Positions 8,631 through 15,788 of a DNA stretch of 64,000 bases are shown in pieces. This DNA is from Rhodococcus rhodochrous (GTDB lineage: Bacteria > Actinomycetota > Actinomycetes > Mycobacteriales > Mycobacteriaceae), in NCBI RefSeq assembly GCF_014854695.1, contig NZ_CP027557.1:2604001-2668000 (forward strand), in the 5' to 3' direction. The notes beneath the pieces were generated by a model. That model was not told the origin of the DNA. It did not search any database and saw nothing but the letters and a program-made list of their open reading frames with translations. Every line of letters starts with the position of its first letter. Position 1 is the first letter of the stretch. A program made the position numbers and the translations under genes.

Positions 8631-9991
8631 TGCACCCTCCGACCGCGAACGGGATCGACCCCCGACTGTCCTTCTGGCTGCGTGTGCGCGAGTTCGCCGT
8701 GCCGCCGTCCATGATCGAGTCCGCAACCGACCGGCGTCTTGCGGGTGATTGGCGTGGCGCTTGTGCCGCAGCGGGGTTCGATGTCGACATCGATCTGTCC
8801 GTGTCGGCCCGCACCTACGGCGCCGACATCGCCGCGCAGGTCTCGGACGACCTCCACCACCTGGCGCCCGACCTGCTGCGCTGGCACCTGCCACGTGTGG
8901 CTCCGGATGGACTGCTGCGCCCCGCGCTGACCGTCACACTGGCCGGATACGGTGACATCGTTCCTGGAAATCGATGTCGCGGAACGGGTTCCGTCTATCT
9001 GGTTGTCCGCACTGCTCCTGCCTGGGCGGATGCCGGGCAGCGCGTCGTATTGACCCTGTGGGACGGCTCGAATACCGGGAACCATCCGCACCCGCGTCCC
9101 AATGCACGATTTCGGCTCGACCTCCACCGGCACCTGTGGGACGCGCGCAGGTCCGGAGAACTGCGATTACGTAGTGGCACAGGACAACCGGCGGACGGAA
9201 CGACGCTCGACCCCGCCCTGGCCGCGATGATCCCGAGTGGTTGCGCCGTCGACCGCTGGGCGGCCGAATCCGGCATTCTGCTCCGCGCGGCCGGGCAGTG
9301 CGACGGTCCCGTACGGGTGCGATCCGGGAGTCGGTTCGACGTCGTGATCGAAGGGCGCGGCGACGATCCTGCGGCGCTTCGACTCGTGGACCACTATTCT
9401 CGCGGCCGGCTCGCCGCGCTGCCCGTGCTGCCGGACGCGGCGACTCTGGTACTGCCCGACCTGGAGTTGATCCGGTCGGGAGCAATCACCGCCGACCGAC
9501 TGCACCCGCTCGTCGCCGCCGCTCTGGATCCGGACCGACCAACGCCGACAACACTCCGGATGCCGAGCCGGGAGAAGCGGATTCACCTGGTCGACTGCCG
9601 TGGCGAACGGCACCGGCTCGGGCTCGTCGACGGTGCGCTGACCGCCCTCGATCACGACCCCGCCGAGATCCGGCGCGAGGAACTGCTCGCCGCCCTGGGT
9701 GGCATCCCGCTGCCGTGCCTTCAGGCCATCGATCACGCCCATCGCCGTCCGGATTGTCTGCCGGGCGTTCGTGAACGCCTGGACCATGGAGACGCCGCCG
9801 GGGCGCTGGCAGTCGTCGAAGGACTGCTCGGTCCCGCTGCCGTCCTCCGTGAAGGACCCCTGCTGGACGAACTCCGCGCGTCGGTCGACCGACGCGACGC
9901 ATACGACCGCTTCCGTACTGCACCCGTCGAAGCGCCCCCGGCAGCGCGACCTCGACGTTCCCGACGGTCACCCCGGACCCGATTCCGCTGA
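8630..9991 (+). CDS. Unrecognised protein, first full gene of the MoxR/VWA operon
   Basis: I do not recognise a family. The 453-residue soluble protein has no signal peptide or membrane span and no nucleotide-binding motif. It is rich in Arg, Leu and Asp, and ends in a disordered basic tail (about the last 25 residues, Pro- and Arg-rich, PPAARPRRSRRSPRTRFR). A GTG at 8624 is an in-frame alternative start, but the ATG at 8630 overlaps the stop of the upstream 18-codon ORF, which argues for coupled initiation. The gene is followed after 89 bases by the MoxR ATPase. Its position suggests a substrate-recognition or adaptor part of the MoxR/VWA machine, an inference from context only. Confidence 0.7.
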   Translation: MHPPTANGIDPRLSFWLRVREFAVPPSMIESATDRRLAGDWRGACAAAGFDVDIDLSVSARTYGADIAAQVSDDLHHLAPDLLRWHLPRVAPDGLLRPALTVTLAGYGDIVPGNRCRGTGSVYLVVRTAPAWADAGQRVVLTLWDGSNTGNHPHPRPNARFRLDLHRHLWDARRSGELRLRSGTGQPADGTTLDPALAAMIPSGCAVDRWAAESGILLRAAGQCDGPVRVRSGSRFDVVIEGRGDDPAALRLVDHYSRGRLAALPVLPDAATLVLPDLELIRSGAITADRLHPLVAAALDPDRPTPTTLRMPSREKRIHLVDCRGERHRLGLVDGALTALDHDPAEIRREELLAALGGIPLPCLQAIDHAHRRPDCLPGVRERLDHGDAAGALAVVEGLLGPAAVLREGPLLDELRASVDRRDAYDRFRTAPVEAPPAARPRRSRRSPRTRFR

Positions 9992-10080
9992 ACCCGTCTC
10001 GATCCCGAAAAACAGTGTCCCGCAGGGCAGCCGGTCGGGCTGCATCCTGCTGTTCCTCCACGACCTCACAGGTGATGCAC

Positions 10081-11301
10081 ATGTCTTCCACGCCTCTTCC
10101 CGGTAGTTCATCGAACAACGAACTCGACAGTGCCGCAACTCTGTTGGACATGCTGGGGGCGGTCACCACCGAGCCTCGCCCCGACAGTCGACTCGAAGCG
10201 CTCACCCTGGCCGTAACCGCGGACCTACCGGTGCTGCTGTGGGGTGAACCGGGAATCGGTAAGACCGCCGCCTTGACGCAGCTCGCCGAGGCCGTGGACC
10301 TACCGCTGACCACTGTCATCGCAAGCGTGCACGAGCCGTCGGACTTCTCGGGCCTGCCCGTTCTCGGGGACGACCCGGCAACACACGGTGTCCCCATGGC
10401 TCCACCGGACTGGGCCGTCCGGCTCGTGCAGGCGGGGAAGGGACTGCTCTTCCTGGACGAACTGTCCACGGCACCGCCCGCCGTGCAGGCAGCCCTGCTC
10501 CGCCTCGTCCTCGAAAGACGGATCGGAGCCTTGCAACTCCCGCCAGAGGTCCGCATCGTAGCCGCCGCCAATCCACCGTCCTCGGCCGCAGAAGGCTGGG
10601 AGCTGAGCCCACCTCTGGCCAACCGATTCGTGCACCTGCACTGGACCTACGACCACGACGTGGTCGTGCGAGGCCTCGGCGGGACGTGGCCTCGGGCGAC
10701 GCTGCCGCACCTCGACCGGGAGAAGTTCCCTGCCGCGGTGACCTTCGCCCGGCGCGCGGTCTGTGAGCTGCTCAGCGCCCGACCCGCTCTCGTTCACCAG
10801 CTGCCCACCAGCCAGACCCGTCGCGGCAGTGCCTGGCCGTCGCCACGAAGCTGGGACATGGCCGTACGGCTGATCGCTTTTGCGACCGCGGCCGCGTCGT
10901 CGAAGGACGTGCTGTCGCTGTTGGTCCGGGGAAGTGTCGGTGACGGGCCCGGCTTCGAACTGCTGGCCGCTATCGACCGTATGGATCTCCCGGATCCCGA
11001 GACGCTGCTCGCCGATCCGGAGGCTGCCGAGCTTCCCGAGCGCGGGGATCTGCGCCAGGCAGTGCTCGATGCGGTGGTCGCCGCTGTCCGCCGACGGCCG
11101 GAGAAATCCCGCTGGGACGCGGCGTGGACACTCCTGGGCATCGCGGTGCACTCCGGGCCGCCCGACCTCGTGGTGGTCCCGGCGACCACGCTGGCGGCCC
11201 TGCGCCGGGACGACTGGGAGTTGCCGGCCTCGATCGACGAACTCGCCGGTGTCGTCGCGGTCGCTCGATCAGCGGACGCCGCCGCGCAGGCCGGTCGATG
11301 A
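10081..11301 (+). CDS. MoxR-type AAA+ ATPase
   Basis: A 406-residue AAA+ ATPase. Walker A is GEPGIGKT with Lys61, Walker B is LLFLDE with Asp126-Glu127, followed by sensor-1 AAANPP and the Arg-finger region PPLANRFVHL. MoxR ATPases work with VWA-domain partners as chaperone-like machines that load metals or remodel complexes. The partner gene overlaps directly downstream (ATGA at 11298-11301). I chose the ATG at 10081 (AGG eight bases upstream); an ATG at 10075 and a GTG at 10015 are in frame. The C-terminal ~170 residues are helical and variable. It probably uses ATP to switch the VWA protein or the unrecognised upstream protein. Confidence 0.87.
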   Translation: MSSTPLPGSSSNNELDSAATLLDMLGAVTTEPRPDSRLEALTLAVTADLPVLLWGEPGIGKTAALTQLAEAVDLPLTTVIASVHEPSDFSGLPVLGDDPATHGVPMAPPDWAVRLVQAGKGLLFLDELSTAPPAVQAALLRLVLERRIGALQLPPEVRIVAAANPPSSAAEGWELSPPLANRFVHLHWTYDHDVVVRGLGGTWPRATLPHLDREKFPAAVTFARRAVCELLSARPALVHQLPTSQTRRGSAWPSPRSWDMAVRLIAFATAAASSKDVLSLLVRGSVGDGPGFELLAAIDRMDLPDPETLLADPEAAELPERGDLRQAVLDAVVAAVRRRPEKSRWDAAWTLLGIAVHSGPPDLVVVPATTLAALRRDDWELPASIDELAGVVAVARSADAAAQAGR

Positions 11302-12536
11302 CGACGTCACCGGCATTCGACGCGAACAAGGTCTACGCCGCCCGGTTGTATGCCGTTCGCGCCCGGCCGTATCTCGCGACCGCCTTGTACGCGCTGCACA
11401 TCGTCGAGTCCACCCGGGTGCCGACCATCGGTGTGGACCGGTACTGGCGCTGCTACGTCTCACCGGCTTTCGTCGCGCAGCGGCCGGTGGCGGAATTGGC
11501 CTCGCTCCTCGTCCACGCGGTGTCGCATCTGTTGCGCGATCATCACGGCCGCAGCGAACGCTACGCCCGCGCACACGGAGCGGGCTCGCGCGCCGATCGG
11601 CTGCGGATGAACATCGCCGCCGACGCGGAGATCGACGACGACGCGTTCGGGGACGGATTACCGATACCCGACGATGCCGTTCTGCCGTCGACCCTGCAGC
11701 TGCCGGCAGGCCGGCTCATGGAGGACTATCTGCAGCAGTTGGGTCTCGGTCCGTGCACCGACAGGCTGGCCTGGCTCGACTGCGGTAGTGGCGCCGACGG
11801 ACTGGATCGGGCATGGGAACTGGGTCCGGAGGGGGCGAATGCGCTCAGCGATCAGCAACAGGAGGCCGTCCGTTTCCGCGTCGCGAACAGCATCATCGGG
11901 CATCCGGGCAGCGCACCTCGAGGTTGGCGTCGGTGGGCGGAGGAGGCGCTGCACCCGCCGCAGCCCTGGCGAAGCCTGCTGGGCGCGGCGATCCGCTCGG
12001 CCACGGCATCGTCCGGCGCCGGGGACGACTACACCTATCGTCGACCGGCGCGCCGCTCGGCAGCGGTGCCCGGGGCGGTACTACCGAGCCTGCGGCGGAC
12101 CCCGCCCCGGGTCGGCGTCATCGTCGACACGTCGGGCTCGGTTTCCGATGCCGACCTGGGCAGCGCGCTGCTCGAGGTGGCCGCCATCGTGCGGGCCGTA
12201 GGTGGGCGACGCGACCTCGTCACGGTGCTGTCCTGCGACGCAGCGGCGCGGATCGTACACCCGCTGTGCACGGCCGAGGACATTCCACTGTTCGGGGGCG
12301 GTGGCACGGATCTGCGCGCCGGGTTCACCCGGGTGCTGCGCAGTACACCCCGGCCCGACGTGGTGGTCGTCCTCACCGACGGGCAGACTCCCTGGCCCAA
12401 CAGCCGTCCGAGGTGCCGAACGGTGGTCGGACTGTTCCCCCGGTTCGCTTCCCTGAGCGAAGCGAACCCCGACTTCGTTCCGGACCGGCCACCGGAATGG
12501 GCGCAGGTGGTGGAGATCGGCACCTCGCGCACCTGA
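11298..12536 (+). CDS. DUF2201-type VWA protein with degenerate metallopeptidase motif
   Basis: A 412-residue protein of the family with an N-terminal putative metallopeptidase domain and a C-terminal VWA-like domain. The VWA part has an intact MIDAS: DTSGS at residues 277-281, the Thr of GGGGTDL, and the Asp of LTDGQTPWP. The N-terminal zinc motif, normally HExxH, reads His73-Ala-Val-Ser-His77, so the catalytic Glu is gone. The domain may still bind metal or peptide, but hydrolysis is doubtful. The start codon overlaps the stop of the MoxR gene, the usual sign of a MoxR-VWA pair acting as one complex. No membrane anchor is present. Confidence 0.83.
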   Translation: MTTSPAFDANKVYAARLYAVRARPYLATALYALHIVESTRVPTIGVDRYWRCYVSPAFVAQRPVAELASLLVHAVSHLLRDHHGRSERYARAHGAGSRADRLRMNIAADAEIDDDAFGDGLPIPDDAVLPSTLQLPAGRLMEDYLQQLGLGPCTDRLAWLDCGSGADGLDRAWELGPEGANALSDQQQEAVRFRVANSIIGHPGSAPRGWRRWAEEALHPPQPWRSLLGAAIRSATASSGAGDDYTYRRPARRSAAVPGAVLPSLRRTPPRVGVIVDTSGSVSDADLGSALLEVAAIVRAVGGRRDLVTVLSCDAAARIVHPLCTAEDIPLFGGGGTDLRAGFTRVLRSTPRPDVVVVLTDGQTPWPNSRPRCRTVVGLFPRFASLSEANPDFVPDRPPEWAQVVEIGTSRT

Positions 12537-12599
12537 GCGGCATCGCCACGCACGCGCGCGGATGCTCCACCGACCGGGTGGTCGATCAGCTCGTGGTGC

Positions 12600-12806
12600 G
12601 AAGAACTCGAACGCGATGTGGTCGAGCCCCGTGTTCCGCTCGTCGAAGGACGCCTGCGGCGGCGAATCGGAATGGGTGCGCAATCCGAACGGTGTGCCAC
12701 CGTCGAGCGTGAAGACCGCATGATGGACGGCGCCCGGTTCGTCGTCTTCGTCGAGCACGGGTGAGGTGTCGAAGAGGCGGGAGCACCACGCGGTACTGGT
12801 GGCCAT
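12600..12806 (-). pseudogene. Remnant of a VOC (glyoxalase-fold) family gene
   Basis: A reverse-strand frame from 12806 encodes about 68 residues resembling the middle of a vicinal-oxygen-chelate protein: a W-C-S-R-LF segment, DEPGAVHHAVFTLDGGTPFGLRTH, and DERNTGLDHIAFEFF, the strand carrying a metal-site His. The normal N-terminal strand is missing. After HIAFEFF the frame turns into unrelated Arg-rich sequence and runs into the 3' end of the VWA gene. Neither end matches a full VOC fold, so I call it a truncated remnant. It fills most of the 357-base gap between the VWA gene and phnF. Confidence 0.5.
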
Positions 12807-12833
12807 ACAACTACCCGAGTCGTTCAGCTTTGT

Positions 12834-12872
12834 TTCCCTTCTGCTTATCTGAAGGGAAGTTGTCTGTACAAC
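12834..12872. promoter_or_regulatory. Two inverted repeats upstream of phnF
   Basis: TTCCCTTC (12834-12841) pairs perfectly with GAAGGGAA (12851-12858) over a nine-base spacer. Directly after it, GTTGT (12859-12863) pairs with ACAAC (12868-12872) over CTGT. Both lie within 61 bases of the phnF start. PhnF-type GntR regulators of mycobacteria bind short palindromes at their own promoter, so one or both may be PhnF operators; which one is an open question. Confidence 0.45.
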
Positions 12873-12894
12873 TCCGTCGGCGACAGTCGTCGAC

Positions 12895-13659
12895 GTGACA
12901 GAACGTAGCGGTTACCACGACATCGCGTGTGTGCTCGCCGACGAGATCTCCGAGCTCGAAACCGGTACGAAGCTCGCCAGCGAACACGAGTTGATGCATC
13001 GGTTCGGAGTCGGCCGGGCCTCCGCCCGCGCCGCCGTGCAGGAACTCGAACGTCGCGGACTGGTCCGGCGCGTCCGAGGGTCGGGCACCTTCGTCAACCG
13101 GCCCATCGACTACCTCATCTCGCACGAACAGCGACCGTCGTGGCACCGCACGGTCGAGGCCGCAGGTGCAACGCCCCGGTCGACGGTGCTGTCCTCCGAT
13201 GTCCGGCCGGCCTCGGCACGCGAAGCCGCGTACCTGGGGGTCGCGCCCGGAACCGAGGTGCACCATATGCGTCGCCTGCGGTTCGTCGACGGCAACGTCG
13301 CGGCGGTCGGCGACGAATGGGTCACCCGTGCCGCGCTCACGGAACTCGGCTCCGGTCTTCGGGTCGAAGAATCTCTCGACGAATTACTGCGTCAGATGGG
13401 AAGATTCGACGTCGTGCGGTCGTGGTGCCGCATCGGAACGGAAGTGCCGGCACCGGAGATCGCCGACGCACTCGAAATGAACCTCGTGACGCCCGTGTGG
13501 ACGGTCGAATCGATCAATCGGGACGCCGACACCGGCGTCGCCGTCACCTACAGCATGTCGTGGATGCGCGCCGACATGATCCGCGTGGTCATGGAAATAG
13601 GCGACCGCTCCGTATCGAACCCACTCGAATCTCAGAGGAGAACAGGGATATTCGTATGA
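12895..13659 (+). CDS. phnF: GntR-family (HutC/UTRA) regulator of the phn genes
   Basis: A 254-residue repressor. An N-terminal winged helix covers about residues 5-70 (LASEHELMHRFGVGRASARAAVQELERRG, then GSGTFVNRP), followed by a UTRA effector-binding domain of about 160 residues (R-L-R-F-V-D-G and W-T-V-E-S-I-N strands). In mycobacteria PhnF represses the phnDCE genes and senses phosphate status. It starts with GTG at 12895, and its stop overlaps the phnG ATG (ATGA at 13656-13659), so it is the first gene of the C-P lyase operon and is probably autoregulated through the inverted repeats upstream. Confidence 0.88.
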   Translation: MTERSGYHDIACVLADEISELETGTKLASEHELMHRFGVGRASARAAVQELERRGLVRRVRGSGTFVNRPIDYLISHEQRPSWHRTVEAAGATPRSTVLSSDVRPASAREAAYLGVAPGTEVHHMRRLRFVDGNVAAVGDEWVTRAALTELGSGLRVEESLDELLRQMGRFDVVRSWCRIGTEVPAPEIADALEMNLVTPVWTVESINRDADTGVAVTYSMSWMRADMIRVVMEIGDRSVSNPLESQRRTGIFV

Positions 13660-14093
13660 TTACAGCCGACTACACGCGTGAGCGGCTCGCCGAACTGCTC
13701 GCGGCGGCACCCGAACCCGACCTCGTCGCGGCCGCCGACGCGTGTCTGTCCGACGGCGCCGACCTCACCGTCCTGACCGCTCCCGAAGTGGGATGCGTTG
13801 CGGTACAGGTACGCGAACCCATCGCCCACGACCGCTTCTATCTCGGCAACGTCCTGGCCTGCCACGCCGAGGTGCGCGTGGCCGGAACCCGCGGCTGGGC
13901 TCTGCGTATGGGTGACGACCGCGCGGCCGTGCTCGCCGCCGCGGTGTGCGACGCCGAGGTCGCCGCCGATCGTCCGCACGCCCATGTCGTCCGCGATCTG
14001 TGTGCCCGTGTCGAGCAGGACCTCGACCGCGCCGATCAGGAGGAATGGGCCCGGATCGCCCCCACCATCGTGCAATTCGAGGAGCTCACGTGA
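13656..14093 (+). CDS. phnG: C-P lyase core subunit PhnG
   Basis: A 145-residue subunit of the PhnGHIJ core complex. With PhnH, PhnI and PhnL it helps join a phosphonate to C1 of the ribose of ATP, releasing adenine. Recognisable stretches are GCVAVQVREPIAHDRFYLGNVLACHAEV, corresponding to the E. coli PhnG region with M-V-R-E and F-x-L-G-E, and the end helix. The start ATG overlaps the phnF stop; AGGG eight bases upstream serves as ribosome site, with a better AGAGGAG further off. The stop overlaps the phnH GTG. Confidence 0.88.
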   Translation: MITADYTRERLAELLAAAPEPDLVAAADACLSDGADLTVLTAPEVGCVAVQVREPIAHDRFYLGNVLACHAEVRVAGTRGWALRMGDDRAAVLAAAVCDAEVAADRPHAHVVRDLCARVEQDLDRADQEEWARIAPTIVQFEELT

Positions 14094-14677
14094 CCATCGC
14101 AGACCCGATCGTCGGTATCGGACTCGATCCCGCCACCGCCGGACGCATCTACCGCGACGTTCTCGCCGCGTACACGCGCCCCGGCCTCGAGCAGATGCTG
14201 CCCTCGACCGATTTCCCGGCGGCGCTGCTGCCGGCGCTCGCCCTCGCCGATCTCGATACCGGCGTCGAGGTCCTCGAATCCGACGGCCGCCACTGGCTCG
14301 AGGTGCTCACCGTCGCCACCGGCGCTCCCGTGACGTCGGCCGACCGTGCCCGCTACCTCACGGTGCTGCGAGCTCCCACCGCCGACGATCTGCTCACCGC
14401 GACCCGCGGCAGCGCCCTGTCACCCGAATCGGCCGCGACCGTCGTGGTCGAGGTGACCTCGCTGCGCGGCGGTACCCCGGTCGAACTGACCGGCCCGGGA
14501 GTCGAGGAAGCCGAACGTATTTCGCCGTCCGGGTTCGACGAGCAGCTGTGGCGGGCCCGCAACGAGGCCACCGCGGATTTTCCCGCAGGTATCGACCTGC
14601 TGATCGTCGCCGAAGACGGTGCGATGGTCGGCATTCCCCGCACGACACGCGTCGTTCCGATCGCAGAGGAGAACTGA
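14090..14677 (+). CDS. phnH: C-P lyase core subunit PhnH
   Basis: A 195-residue structural subunit of the C-P lyase core, with a fold related to PLP-dependent transferases but without the cofactor Lys. Conserved features include the N-terminal F/Y-R-x-x-L-x-A-x-x-R-PG segment (IYRDVLAAYTRPG), the GSALSPESAATVVVEV middle and the GTPVELTGPG block. The GTG at 14090 overlaps the phnG stop (GTGA), so translation is coupled. An upstream extension of the open frame has no family similarity. Confidence 0.9.
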   Translation: MTIADPIVGIGLDPATAGRIYRDVLAAYTRPGLEQMLPSTDFPAALLPALALADLDTGVEVLESDGRHWLEVLTVATGAPVTSADRARYLTVLRAPTADDLLTATRGSALSPESAATVVVEVTSLRGGTPVELTGPGVEEAERISPSGFDEQLWRARNEATADFPAGIDLLIVAEDGAMVGIPRTTRVVPIAEEN

Positions 14678-14678
14678 C

Positions 14679-15788
14679 ATGGGGTACTCGGGAGCACGCG
14701 GCGGACTCGACGCGATCCTCGCCGCCGAAGAACTCGTCCGCACCGCCCGCGACACCGACGATTCGCCGGCGCTGACCACCGCGCAGATCACCGGCCGGAT
14801 GCGACTCGCCGTCGACCGCGTGATGGGGGAGGGCTCGCTGTACGACGAGGCCACCGCCGCCGATGCGCTGCGACAGGCCGAAGGCGACGTCATCGAAGCC
14901 ACCCACCTCGTCCGCGCCCACCAGTCCACCCTGCCGCGACTGGCGACCAGCGAGCCGGTCGACCCCGACGAGATGACGGTGCTGCGCCGCATCGTGCCGG
15001 CGTGGCGGACCCCGGACGGACCCCAATTGCTCGGCCGCACAAGCGACTACACCGGACGCATGCTGGTGCGTGAGGGCACGAACATCGTGACGGTGCCGTC
15101 CGAGGCCGATCCGTCCGTCGAACGCACCGAGGCCGAACGGCACCCGCGCCGCTTCTCCGACCTGCTGCGCGACATGAACCTGATGGTCGACAGCCGTCCC
15201 GAGGACGGCTCCGACCCGGAACCGTTCGACATCTCCCGTCACCTGCCGGTTCCCCCGGCGCCGCGCTCGGCGGTGCTCGCCTCGATGGCGCGAGCCGAGA
15301 CCGGTGCGCTCGTGGGCACCTGGTACCGCTCGGTCCGCGGCACCGACGGGAACATCCACGAAACGACCCTCGGCGAGGTCCGGCACGGGCGTATCCCGGT
15401 CCGGATCCGGCACCCGCACACCGGTAATCCCTTCGTCATGGGCGAGATCCGCGCCAGCGAGTGCGAAGCGATCGAGGACCTCAACGGTCCCGACGAGGAC
15501 CGCGGCCGCTTCGACGTCGGCTACGGCCTGTGCTTCGGGCACAACGAACGCAAGGCCATCGCCATGGCCAACCTCGACATCGCGTGCCGTCGCTTCGGTG
15601 ACAGCACCGGCCTCGAACAGACCCTGCTGCTCACCACGGACGGCCTCGACTCCTGCGGCTTCCTCGAGCACCTCAAGCTTCCGCACTACGTCACCTTCCG
15701 ATCGATGATCGACCGCAAACTCGCAGTCCAGGCCGGCGAGGACGACGCTCCGGCCCGCACTGCCGAACCTCTCGGAGGCATCTGCTGA
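14679..15788 (+). CDS. phnI: C-P lyase core subunit PhnI (nucleosidase component)
   Basis: A 369-residue subunit. PhnI supplies the nucleosidase activity that, with PhnG, PhnH and PhnL, makes alpha-D-ribose 1-(alkylphosphonate) 5-triphosphate. Typical features are the start GYSGARGGLDAILAAEEL, a central DISRHLP segment, the C-terminal GYGLCFGHNERKAIAMA stretch, and LLTTDGLDSCGFLEHLKLPHYVTF. A strong AGAGGAG precedes the ATG at 14679, one base after the phnH stop. Its TGA overlaps the start of the phnJ-phnK fusion (TGATG). Confidence 0.93.
   Translation: MGYSGARGGLDAILAAEELVRTARDTDDSPALTTAQITGRMRLAVDRVMGEGSLYDEATAADALRQAEGDVIEATHLVRAHQSTLPRLATSEPVDPDEMTVLRRIVPAWRTPDGPQLLGRTSDYTGRMLVREGTNIVTVPSEADPSVERTEAERHPRRFSDLLRDMNLMVDSRPEDGSDPEPFDISRHLPVPPAPRSAVLASMARAETGALVGTWYRSVRGTDGNIHETTLGEVRHGRIPVRIRHPHTGNPFVMGEIRASECEAIEDLNGPDEDRGRFDVGYGLCFGHNERKAIAMANLDIACRRFGDSTGLEQTLLLTTDGLDSCGFLEHLKLPHYVTFRSMIDRKLAVQAGEDDAPARTAEPLGGIC

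Noticed and set aside
5241-12536. Prophage or mobile-island origin of the helicase/MoxR locus
   Set aside because: No integrase, tRNA gene, direct-repeat attachment site or phage structural gene is visible, and base composition and codon use match the neighbours.
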